Assembly: GCA_018241985.1 (NCBI GenBank)
Contig: JAFECV010000114.1
Location: 1 to 6,949, forward strand
DNA length: 6,949 bases
Reading direction: 5' to 3'
Source: Pseudomonadota bacterium
Lineage (GTDB): Bacteria; Pseudomonadota; Gammaproteobacteria; Burkholderiales; Burkholderiaceae_C
A program made the translations under genes and the position numbers. Shown one piece after another: positions 1 to 6,949 of the stretch (its first letter is position 1; every line of letters starts with the position of its first letter). A model generated the notes under the pieces. That model saw nothing but the letters and a program-made list of their open reading frames with translations, ran no database searches and was not told where the DNA came from.

Positions 1-8
1 CGAAGGCC

Positions 9-50
9 GCGGAGCAGGCCGTGCGCGGGCACCCGCGGAACTGGCTCCGC
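9..50. repeat. Nested inverted repeat at the left edge
   Basis: A perfect 7-base outer inverted repeat, GCGGAGC at 9-15 and GCTCCGC at 44-50, encloses an inner one, CGCGG at 24-28 and CCGCG at 33-37 with a 4-base loop. The strands could fold into a long, partly bulged hairpin. It lies just before the 58-119 repeat and may belong to the same intergenic element. No T-run follows on either strand, so it is not a textbook terminator. No start, stop or recognisable protein is seen in these bases. Confidence 0.4.
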
Positions 51-57
51 CAGGCCG

Positions 58-119
58 CTGGGTGCGCCCCCTCGAAGGGGGAGGCGAAGCGACACGCAGT
101 GCGCGAAGCCTGGGGGTGG
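58..119. repeat. Intergenic repeat resembling a Comamonadaceae dispersed element
   Basis: This stretch contains a hairpin with a 6-base perfect stem (CCCCCT at 67-72, AGGGGG at 76-81) and a 3-base loop. It is followed by GCGAAGC at 84-90, the same heptamer again at 103-109, and a closing CTGGGGGTGG at 110-119. From memory, this arrangement recurs between genes in many Comamonadaceae chromosomes; that is recall, not a search. It begins 6 bases beyond the stop of the minus-strand EamA gene, so it could also stabilise or end that transcript, although no T-run is present. Confidence 0.55.
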
Positions 120-125
120 TACATC

Positions 126-947
126 TCAGCGCGCGCGCGTGCCGAACAGCGCCGCGCCGACGATCATCAGCGCCGCCAGCAGGATCGATACGCTGGGCCG
201 TTCGCCGCGCAGCGTGAGCAGCAGCAGCGTCGACAGGAGCGGCGTGAGGAAGCTCAGCAGGCCGATCGAGCGCGGGTCGCCGCGCTTCAGGGCCGCGTCC
301 CACAGGAAGAACGCGCCGCCCAGCGGCCCCAGCCCCATCAGCGCGATCAGCAGCCAGTCGCCGCCGCTGAGCGCGGCCGGCGGTTCGAGCAGCAGGTGGC
401 ACAGCAGCGCGAGCAGCCCCGACGCGGCCGCGAAGCCGCCGACGGCAGCAGTCGGGAACGCGGCCACGCGCCGGGTCAGCAGCGAATAGCTGGCCCAGAC
501 CAGCGCCGATCCGGCCGCGGGCAGGTAGCCCCAGGCGAGGCCGCCTTCCAGCCGGCGTCCGCCGGCGATCGCCAGCGCGGCGCCGGCAAAGCCGATCAGC
601 GCCGCCACGACATGCGCAGGCCGCAGCTCGATGCCGCGCAGCAGCAGCGGCGCGAGCAGCACGATCAGCAGCGGCCACAGGTAGTTCACCAGGTTCACCG
701 ACACCGGCGGCGCGTTGCGCAGCGCGATGAACAGCAGAAAGTGAAAGCCGAACAATCCGTACACGCCAAGCGCCAGCGTTGTCGGCGGCACGCGCCACTG
801 CCGCGCCAGCGGCCAGGACGGAACGCTCCCGATCAGCAGCGCGACGCCGGTCAGCAGGAACGGCGGCACGTGCTGCAGCGTCACGCCGAGCGAGGCCAGC
901 GTGGCCCACAGCAGGATCGCGCCGAGCGCGAGCAGGTTGGCTTGCAT
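126..947 (-). CDS. EamA/DMT-family transporter, YddG-like (probable amino acid or metabolite exporter)
   Basis: A 273-residue inner-membrane protein with about ten hydrophobic helices and almost no soluble part, as expected of the drug/metabolite transporter superfamily with two EamA repeats. The motif NYLWP at residues 88-92, WASY at 151-154 and LSFLTPLLS at 231-239 align with E. coli YddG (293 residues), which exports aromatic amino acids. The substrate here is inferred only and could be another metabolite. I start at the Met at 947: helix 1 begins right after it, whereas the upstream in-frame Met at 1025 would add 26 polar residues and overlap lipB. The gene lies 22 bases after lipB on the same strand and is probably co-transcribed. 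In related genomes lipA often occupies this position. Confidence 0.85.
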   Translation of the reverse strand: MQANLLALGAILLWATLASLGVTLQHVPPFLLTGVALLIGSVPSWPLARQWRVPPTTLALGVYGLFGFHFLLFIALRNAPPVSVNLVNYLWPLLIVLLAPLLLRGIELRPAHVVAALIGFAGAALAIAGGRRLEGGLAWGYLPAAGSALVWASYSLLTRRVAAFPTAAVGGFAAASGLLALLCHLLLEPPAALSGGDWLLIALMGLGPLGGAFFLWDAALKRGDPRSIGLLSFLTPLLSTLLLLTLRGERPSVSILLAALMIVGAALFGTRAR

Positions 948-957
948 GGGGCGCGAG

Positions 958-974
958 CTTGAGGCGAGCTCAAG
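958..974 (-). other. Small hairpin across the lipB stop codon
   Basis: CTTGAG at 958-963 and CTCAAG at 969-974 form a perfect 6-base inverted repeat with a 5-base loop, covering the last lipB codon and its stop (970-972). There is no T-run after it, and the EamA start is only 11 bases further on. A weak transcript-stabilising or attenuating role is possible, but chance is also plausible at this base composition. Confidence 0.25.
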
Positions 975-1695
975 TTCCGGCCGCGGCGACACGCGCGGCG
1001 AGCTGCGACTGCAGCCGGCGCGCAAGCTGGTCGGCGGCCTCCTGCCAGCTCGCCGACACCCCGACCGCGGCGAGGTCGACGGTTTGCAGGCCGGGGTAGC
1101 CGCAGGCGTTGATGCGCGTGAACGGCTCCAGGTCCATCGCCACGTTCAGCGCGACGCCGTGGTAGCTGCAGTTGCGGCTGACCTTGATGCCCAGCGCCGC
1201 GATCTTGCCCAGGCCGCGAAAGTCCGGCGCCGCGTCGGCCGCGCGTTCGCCGGACGCGAGGCGGCGCGGGCGCTGCGGCAGCAGATCGTGCGCGCGCGGG
1301 TCGTCCAGACGCACGTAGATGCCGGGCGCGCCGGCGACCCGGTGCCCGGTCACGCCGAAGTGGGCGAGCGTGCCCAGCACCGCCTGCTCGATGCGGTACA
1401 CGTATTCCTTGACGAAGTAGCCGGCGCGGCGCAGGTCGATCAGCGGGTAGGCCACCACCTGGCCCGGGCCGTGGAACGTGACCTGCCCGCCGCGGTCGGT
1501 CGCGACCACCGGAATCGCGCCCGGCGCGAGAATATGCTCCGATTTACCCGCAAGCCCTTGCGTATAGGTCGCAGGATGCTCGCAAATCCATAGCACATCC
1601 GGCGTCGCTGCGGTGCGCTCGGCGGTGTACGCGCGCATCGCGGCGTAGGTCGGCAGGTAGTCGACCCGGCCCAGCGGCTGCACGGCGATCGTCAT
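970..1695 (-). CDS. lipB: Octanoyl-[acyl-carrier-protein]:protein octanoyltransferase LipB
   Basis: LipB moves the octanoyl group from acyl carrier protein to the lipoyl-domain lysine of the 2-oxoacid dehydrogenases and the glycine cleavage H protein, the first step of cytosolic lipoate synthesis. The protein has 241 residues. The signature [18 protein letters not shown] lies at 68-85, [18 protein letters not shown] at 163-180 and RINACGYPG at 194-202. By alignment with E. coli LipB the catalytic pair is Lys164 and Cys198, with the same spacing of 34 as Lys135/Cys169. Between GIYV (125-128) and Lys164 there are about 32 extra, Arg- and Ala-rich residues relative to E. coli. I use the Met at 1695; the ORF extends upstream to 1761, but those residues overlap the DUF493 gene and match nothing in the family. 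It follows DUF493 by 13 bases. Confidence 0.96.
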   Translation of the reverse strand: MTIAVQPLGRVDYLPTYAAMRAYTAERTAATPDVLWICEHPATYTQGLAGKSEHILAPGAIPVVATDRGGQVTFHGPGQVVAYPLIDLRRAGYFVKEYVYRIEQAVLGTLAHFGVTGHRVAGAPGIYVRLDDPRAHDLLPQRPRRLASGERAADAAPDFRGLGKIAALGIKVSRNCSYHGVALNVAMDLEPFTRINACGYPGLQTVDLAAVGVSASWQEAADQLARRLQSQLAARVAAAGT

Positions 1696-1708
1696 CGGTC
1701 GGCAGGCG

Positions 1709-1996
1709 CTAAAGCACCACCTTGACCATCGGATGGCTGGTGAGCGCGCGGTACAGACCATCGAGCTGCTCGCGCGAGGTCGCGGTCACCGTGACCGTGA
1801 TGCCCAGGTACTTGCCGGCCTTGCTGCTGCGCAGCTCGACGGTCGCGGCGTCGAATCCGGGGTCGAACCGGCGCACGATCTCGACCACCGTGTGCACGAA
1901 GCCGTCGACCTTCGCGCCCATCACCTTGATCGGGAACGGGCTCGGGTACTCGATCAGCGAGTCGCGTCGGGTGTCGGAGGGCGCGGAGTCATCCAT
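1709..1996 (-). CDS. YbeD/DUF493 (UPF0250) family protein
   Basis: A 95-residue small soluble protein. [14 protein letters not shown] at 14-27, [15 protein letters not shown] at 56-70 and the C-terminal [15 protein letters not shown] at 81-95 match E. coli YbeD over its whole length (87 residues) and suggest the same compact alpha/beta ACT-like fold. Its biochemical role is not established; its family is usually encoded beside lipB, which suggests a link to lipoate metabolism or its regulation. The start at 1996 is chosen because the family begins near here; the ORF continues upstream to 2062, but those residues are the aminotransferase gene in another frame. It overlaps the 3' end of the aminotransferase gene by 8 bases (1989-1996), a sign of translational coupling. 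Confidence 0.93.
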   Translation of the reverse strand: MDDSAPSDTRRDSLIEYPSPFPIKVMGAKVDGFVHTVVEIVRRFDPGFDAATVELRSSKAGKYLGITVTVTATSREQLDGLYRALTSHPMVKVVL

Positions 1997-2897
1997 TGCG
2001 TGCGTCCATCGTGGGGTCGGGTTGGATTTTCGCCTGCTGATAGCCTTGGTACAGCCGGGCATAGACCGGGCCGGGCACGCCGGCGCCGACCGGGCGGCCG
2101 TCGAGCCGGGTCACTGCCAGCACCTCCTTGGTCGCGGACGACAGCAGCAGCTCGTCGGCCGCCAGCACTTCGTCCCGCGCGATGCGGCGCAGCTCGAACG
2201 GGATGCCGGCTTCGGCGCACAGCGCCTCGATCAGGCCGTAGCGGATGCCTTCGAGCACGAGGTTGTCGCGCGGCGGGCCGAGCACGCGCCCCTGCCGCAC
2301 GACCCAGACGTTGCTGGCCGACGCCTCGCTCAAGAATCCGCGGCGGAACATCACGACCTCGACCGCGCCGGCGTCGACCGCGATCTGCCGCGCGAACACC
2401 GCGCCCTGCAGGCTGGTCGACTTGATGTGCGCCTTCTCCCAGCGGAAGTCGCCGGCGGTGACGCAGGCAACGCCCGCGCTGCGCTGCTCGGCCGGCACCG
2501 CGGGCATCGCGTTCGCCATCATGAACACCGTCGGCGTGAGCCCGGGCAGCATCGCGTGATCGCGCAGCGCGACGCCGCGCGTCACCTGCAGGTACAGCAA
2601 TTGATCGAGATTCTGCGCCGAAGCGCCCATGAATTGCGCATGCTTTGCTATCAATTGAGTAGCAACCTCGCGCCATGCGGGGATGGTCATCGGGTTCGCG
2701 ATGCGCACCGCGGCGAGCGAGCGCGCGAGCCGCGCCATGTGCGCGTCGAAGCGAAACAGGCGGCCGCGATAGACCGGCAGCACCTCGTAGACGCCGTCGC
2801 CGAACACGAAGCCGCGGTCCATCACGCTGACCTTCGCGCGCGACACCGCGGTGTATTCGCCGTTCAGGTAGCAGGGCAGGTCGGGCAGGCCGTTCAT
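1989..2897 (-). CDS. Class IV PLP-dependent aminotransferase, D-amino-acid transaminase type
   Basis: A 302-residue fold-type IV aminotransferase, predicted to be cytosolic. DRGFVFGDGVYEV at 27-39 is the typical N-terminal signature. Lys159 in HIKSTSLQG is the expected PLP-binding lysine, and EASASNVWVV at 191-200 carries Glu191, which should contact the pyridine nitrogen. The substrate-side residues of Bacillus D-amino-acid transaminase (Tyr31, Arg98, His100) appear conserved as Tyr37, Arg112 and His114 in the TRGVALRDH stretch. This favours D-alanine/D-glutamate type transamination (dat-like) over a branched-chain aminotransferase or aminodeoxychorismate lyase. Residues about 79-98 include a loop roughly 8 residues longer than in homologs I recall, and it lies beside an A+T-rich inverted repeat. 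The start at 2897 gives family-like length; no strong ribosome-binding site is seen. It follows the CopD-like gene by 33 bases. Confidence 0.93.
   Translation of the reverse strand: MNGLPDLPCYLNGEYTAVSRAKVSVMDRGFVFGDGVYEVLPVYRGRLFRFDAHMARLARSLAAVRIANPMTIPAWREVATQLIAKHAQFMGASAQNLDQLLYLQVTRGVALRDHAMLPGLTPTVFMMANAMPAVPAEQRSAGVACVTAGDFRWEKAHIKSTSLQGAVFARQIAVDAGAVEVVMFRRGFLSEASASNVWVVRQGRVLGPPRDNLVLEGIRYGLIEALCAEAGIPFELRRIARDEVLAADELLLSSATKEVLAVTRLDGRPVGAGVPGPVYARLYQGYQQAKIQPDPTMDARNG
2646..2664. repeat. A+T-rich inverted repeat inside the aminotransferase gene
   Basis: TGCTA at 2646-2650 and TAGCA at 2660-2664 flank a 9-base loop that contains CAATTG. The repeat is in frame and encodes part of ATQLIAKHAQ, with codons such as ACT, CAA, TTG and ATA that are uncommon in the surrounding sequence. 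It resembles short repeats with GCTA...TAGC arms that I recall from Comamonadaceae genomes; membership is not proven from one copy. Confidence 0.4.
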
Positions 2898-2930
2898 CGC
2901 GGAGGGTGCATGAATGCGTCCGTGCAGCGA

Positions 2931-3377
2931 TCAGCGCAGCAGCACCACGCCGGCGACCGCAAGCCATCCGAGCGCGAAGTTGGCCAGCACCAGCGGATGC
3001 AGCCTGGCGAGCTGCGCTGCCGCCTGTGCCGTGTCGTGCCGGGCCATCGCTTGGCGCGCGCGGCGAAACGGCCCGAAATACGCCCAGCCGAACAGCAGGA
3101 ACATCACGATGCCGATGCCCAGCATCAGGTGCAGCCCGAGCGGCGCCCGGGCCATGCCGATCACCGACAGCATGTAGCCGCCGCTCACCAGGATCAGCAC
3201 GACGCTGGCCCAGACCATCACGAGGAAGCGCGCGAGCACCTGCACCAGCAACGGCAGCCGCGCCGGAGGCTGCAGTTGCGCCTGTGCAACGGGCCGCAGC
3301 GCATAAAGCATGAAGCCCATGCCGCCGAGCCAGGTGATGGCGCCGATCAGATGCAGCAGTCTGGCGATTGCGTCCAT
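2931..3377 (-). CDS. CopD-like four-helix integral membrane protein
   Basis: A 148-residue protein with four predicted membrane helices at about 5-26, 50-72, 82-104 and 127-147. Helix 1 reads LLHLIGAITWLGGMGF with His9. His83 and His127 sit at the starts of helices 3 and 4, so heme or metal ligation is possible. This pattern fits the CopD/copper-resistance D superfamily of small membrane proteins. HemJ-type protoporphyrinogen oxidase has a similar first helix (a His followed by Trp and Gly), but the Lys that HemJ carries shortly after its helix-3 His is missing here. The molecular function is therefore unassigned. The start at 3377 is the Met directly before helix 1; in-frame codons continue upstream to 3467 but encode basic, non-family residues inside the intergenic region. 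It is the first gene of the minus-strand cluster, divergent from atpI. Confidence 0.85.
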   Translation of the reverse strand: MDAIARLLHLIGAITWLGGMGFMLYALRPVAQAQLQPPARLPLLVQVLARFLVMVWASVVLILVSGGYMLSVIGMARAPLGLHLMLGIGIVMFLLFGWAYFGPFRRARQAMARHDTAQAAAQLARLHPLVLANFALGWLAVAGVVLLR

Positions 3378-3570
3378 GGGTGAAGCGGGTTTGCGAACGG
3401 TCCAACGCCGGATTTTGACGCCCCGGCTCATTCGCCTGCAAAGTCGCATCGGTTTGACCTTGCGCAATGCGCGGCACGCGCTGCCCCGGAAGCGTCGGAA
3501 ACGGCCAGTTTTCTACATATAATCAATGGCTTTGCGGACGAACCCGGCTGTAACCTGGGCGTAACCTGAG
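3378..3570. other. Divergent intergenic region between the CopD-like gene and atpI
   Basis: These 193 bases should carry promoters for both directions. On the plus strand there is a consensus -10 hexamer and a tandem repeat leading into atpI (listed separately). On the minus strand I see no convincing promoter; a CAAAAT-like -10 near 3408-3413 is weak. ORFs crossing the region have no family-like composition and I do not call them genes. Confidence 0.7.
3495..3523 (+). promoter_or_regulatory. Putative sigma-70 promoter of the atp operon
   Basis: TATAAT at 3518-3523 is a perfect -10 hexamer in an otherwise G+C-rich region. With a 17-base spacer the -35 element would be TCGGAA at 3495-3500, which matches TTGACA at only three of six positions. 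Transcription would begin near 3530, giving a leader of about 40 bases before atpI. Confidence 0.6.
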
Positions 3571-3571
3571 A
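3550..3571 (+). repeat. Tandem 11-base repeat in the atpI leader
   Basis: GTAACCTGGGC at 3550-3560 is followed immediately by GTAACCTGAGA at 3561-3571, with 9 of 11 bases matching and the first 8 identical. The second copy runs into the atpI ATG. No Shine-Dalgarno-like AGGAG is present upstream of that start, so the repeat occupies the ribosome-landing region. Confidence 0.5.
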
Positions 3572-4041
3572 TGCCGAGAATCGGACCGCCGCAGGGCGAC
3601 GAGCCCGACGAGTCGAGCGAGCCGCCGTTCAAGCGGCTCTCCGCCGAGGAGGCGCGCCGGTTTCGGCAGCAGCATCCGTCGCTGTCGCCGTGGCGGGTGG
3701 TGGCCTGGCAGCTCGGCGTCGCGCTGGTGCTGGCGCTCGGCGGCTGGCTGCTGAGCGGACGGCGCAGTGTCGGCTGGTCGGTCGGCTACGGCGCGCTGGC
3801 GGTGGTGGTTCCAGCGGCGATGTTCGCGCGGGGTCTGACGAGCCGGCTGTCGTCGATGAGCGCGGGTGCCGCGGCCTTCGGGTTCTTCCTGTGGGAGGCG
3901 GTGAAGGTGGCGCTGACGGTCGCGATGTTGTTCGCGGCGCCGCGGCTGCTGCCGGGCCTGAGCTGGCCGGCGATGCTGGTCGGGTTGGTGGTGACGATGC
4001 AGGTGTATCTGGCGGCGCTCGCGTGGCGCCCGAAACGTTGA
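3571..4041 (+). CDS. atpI: ATP synthase subunit I (AtpI), Fo assembly factor
   Basis: A 156-residue inner-membrane protein. A charged cytoplasmic N-terminus of about 40 residues is followed by four hydrophobic segments near 41-62, 69-87, 98-122 and 129-151. FFLWEAVK at 105-112 and the C-terminal VVTMQVYLAAL match the AtpI proteins of Burkholderiales. AtpI is not part of the finished enzyme; it is thought to help assemble the c-ring and, in some species, to act in magnesium supply. It is the first gene of the operon, about 40 bases downstream of a consensus -10 element. The start at 3571 is the first Met in frame after the promoter and gives the usual length, although it lacks a clear ribosome-binding site. 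atpB follows after 19 bases. Confidence 0.93.
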   Translation: MPRIGPPQGDEPDESSEPPFKRLSAEEARRFRQQHPSLSPWRVVAWQLGVALVLALGGWLLSGRRSVGWSVGYGALAVVVPAAMFARGLTSRLSSMSAGAAAFGFFLWEAVKVALTVAMLFAAPRLLPGLSWPAMLVGLVVTMQVYLAALAWRPKR

Positions 4042-4060
4042 GAAACTGACGAGCGAATCG

Positions 4061-5223
<1,163 letters not shown>

Positions 5224-5255
5224 GAGCCGCAAGTCACGCATTGGCATTGAGCGAG

Positions 5256-5269
5256 AGGAGGGTGCCGTG
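5256..5269 (+). promoter_or_regulatory. Strong ribosome-binding site fixing the GTG start of atpF
   Basis: AGGAGG at 5256-5261 sits 5 bases before a GTG at 5267-5269. It is the closest match to the anti-Shine-Dalgarno consensus in the window and supports the non-ATG start for atpF. Confidence 0.8.
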
Positions 5270-5737
5270 AGCATCAACGCAACGCTGTTCCTCCAGATAG
5301 TGGTGTTCGCGATTCTGGTGTGGTTCACGATGAAGTTCGTGTGGCCGCCGATCGCCGCCGCGCTGGACGAGCGAGCCAAGAAGGTCGCCGACGGCCTTGC
5401 AGCGGCCGAAAAGGCTCGCACCGAGCTGTCGTTCGCGAACAAGCGCGTCGAGGAAGAACTCGCCAAGTCGCGCAACGATTCGGCGGCGCGGCTGGCCGAC
5501 GCCGACCGTCGCGCGCAGGCGATGGTCGAAGAGGCCAAGGCCCGGGCGGCCGACGAGGGCGGCAAGATCATTGCCGCCGCCAAGGTCGAGGCCGACCAGC
5601 AGGCCGTGAAGGCGCGCGAGGCGCTGCGCGAGCAGGTCGCCGCGCTGGCGGTCAAGGGCGCAGAACAGATCCTGCGCCGCGAAGTCGACGCCCGCGTCCA
5701 CGCCGACCTGCTCGATCGCCTGAAGACCGAGCTGTGA
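5267..5737 (+). CDS. atpF: F1Fo ATP synthase subunit b
   Basis: The peripheral-stalk subunit, working as a dimer that links Fo to delta on F1. It has 156 residues, the same as E. coli b. One N-terminal membrane helix (about 5-27) is followed by a long, charged, Ala-rich coiled coil with no internal Pro from residue 29 on. Arg36 in [12 protein letters not shown] corresponds to the conserved Arg36 of E. coli b. The C-terminal stretch [17 protein letters not shown] at 124-140 matches the region that contacts delta. Translation starts at GTG, supported by AGGAGG 5 bases upstream. atpH begins 9 bases after the stop. Confidence 0.96.
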   Translation: MSINATLFLQIVVFAILVWFTMKFVWPPIAAALDERAKKVADGLAAAEKARTELSFANKRVEEELAKSRNDSAARLADADRRAQAMVEEAKARAADEGGKIIAAAKVEADQQAVKAREALREQVAALAVKGAEQILRREVDARVHADLLDRLKTEL

Positions 5738-5746
5738 GAGGGCGCC

Positions 5747-6280
5747 ATGGCTGAGATCGCAACCATCGCCCGGCCCTACGCCGACGCGCTGTTCCAGGCT
5801 GCCGGGTCGGCTGGCGACCTGGACGCCGTGCAGGCCTGGCTCGACCAGCTCGCCGTGGTGGCGGCCGATCCGCAACTGCAGCAGTTCGCGGACAGCCCGG
5901 CGGCCACGGCCGATCAGGTGTTCGAGCTGATCAACGGTCTGGTGCGCGCGCCGTCCGCGGTGACGGCCAATTTCCTGCGCACCGTGATCGAGAACGGCCG
6001 CCTCGCGGCGCTGCCCGAGATCGCGACCCAGGTCCGCACGCTGAAGAACGCGCGGCTCGGCGCGTCCGACGCGACCGTCTACAGCGCGTTCGCGATGGAC
6101 GAGGCGGCGCTGGCCGGCCTCGCGACGACGCTGGAGAAGCGCTTTGGCCGCAAGCTGAACCTGCGGCTCGAGCTCGACCCCGCCCTGATCGGCGGCGTTC
6201 GCGTGGTGGCCGGCGACGAGGTGCTCGACACCTCGGTGAAGGCGCGCCTGGAACAGATGAAGGTGGCCCTGACCGCTTGA
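5747..6280 (+). CDS. atpH: F1Fo ATP synthase subunit delta
   Basis: The delta subunit caps F1 and joins it to the b dimer in the stator. It has 177 residues, as in E. coli. The N-terminal [12 protein letters not shown] at 8-19, [13 protein letters not shown] at about 80-92 and the C-terminal [23 protein letters not shown] are standard OSCP/delta signatures. Its ribosome-binding site, GAGGG at 5738-5742, directly follows the atpF stop codon, so translation of the two genes is probably coupled. A 75-base gap leads to atpA. Confidence 0.96.
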   Translation: MAEIATIARPYADALFQAAGSAGDLDAVQAWLDQLAVVAADPQLQQFADSPAATADQVFELINGLVRAPSAVTANFLRTVIENGRLAALPEIATQVRTLKNARLGASDATVYSAFAMDEAALAGLATTLEKRFGRKLNLRLELDPALIGGVRVVAGDEVLDTSVKARLEQMKVALTA

Positions 6281-6313
6281 CGCCTTGCCGCAGTCGCGGC
6301 CCGCAAACCCGGC

Positions 6314-6330
6314 CCGGGGCGCCTGCCCGG
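6314..6330 (+). other. Possible hairpin between atpH and atpA
   Basis: CCGGG at 6314-6318 and CCCGG at 6326-6330 form a 5-base stem with a 7-base loop in the atpH-atpA gap. The stem is G+C only and has no T-run, so it is not a terminator. It may influence transcript stability or processing, or be chance. Confidence 0.2.
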
Positions 6331-6355
6331 TCCATCAACAACCTAGGAAAGAGTC

Positions 6356-6949
<594 letters not shown>

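Noticed and set aside
21..962. A 313-codon plus-strand open frame opposite the EamA gene
   Set aside because: Composition is Arg/Gln-rich repeats with no fold or family, and it is exactly antisense to a clear transporter; it is a high-G+C shadow frame.
1722..3383. A 553-codon plus-strand open frame
   Set aside because: It runs antisense to DUF493, the aminotransferase and the CopD-like gene, and its product is His/Arg/Gln-rich without recognisable domains.
1954..3477. A 507-codon minus-strand open frame spanning two genes
   Set aside because: It is an out-of-frame reading through the CopD-like and aminotransferase genes, both of which are well supported in their own frames.
3310..3522. A 70-codon plus-strand frame before atpI
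   Set aside because: It begins inside the CopD-like gene in antisense and ends within the atp promoter -10 element; there is no ribosome-binding site or family resemblance.
5234..5875. Minus-strand frames opposite atpF and atpH
   Set aside because: They are antisense to conserved genes, with no family-like motifs or ribosome-binding sites.

Overview
The window is very G+C-rich (about two thirds by eye) and looks like ordinary chromosomal DNA from a betaproteobacterium of the order Burkholderiales. A member of, or close to, the Comamonadaceae fits best. Three things point there: the AtpA N-terminus, the AtpI/AtpB/AtpE sequences, and two short repeats that resemble intergenic repeats I remember from that group. 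The taxonomic call rests on recalled family sequences, not on a search.

Layout. Positions 1-125 hold no gene that I can support, only two inverted-repeat structures. From 126 to 3377 five genes run on the minus strand, close together in transcription order: a four-helix CopD-like membrane protein, a class IV (D-amino-acid type) aminotransferase, a YbeD/DUF493 protein, the octanoyltransferase LipB, and a YddG-like EamA-family exporter. The aminotransferase and DUF493 genes overlap by 8 bases and the other gaps are 13-33 bases, so this is probably one operon. A 193-base divergent intergenic region (3378-3570) separates it from the plus-strand F1Fo ATP synthase operon. That operon reads atpI-atpB-atpE-atpF-atpH-atpA, and atpA is cut by the right edge after 198 codons.

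How the genes work together. atpI is an assembly helper. atpB (a), atpE (c) and atpF (b) build the membrane Fo motor and stator stalk, atpH (delta) joins the stalk to F1, and atpA (alpha) is a core F1 subunit. The remaining subunits (gamma, beta, epsilon) are expected just beyond the right edge. On the other strand, LipB makes the octanoylated proteins that become lipoylated, and YbeD/DUF493 is its usual neighbour. Lipoyl synthase (lipA), which often follows lipB, is not directly downstream here; an EamA exporter is.

Nothing in the window looks like a new defence, mobile or biosynthetic system. The points most worth a second look are small: an A+T-rich inverted repeat inside the aminotransferase gene, a pyrimidine tract ahead of atpE, a tandem repeat in the atpI leader, an AtpA crown insertion, a LipB loop insertion, and the repeat structures at the left edge.
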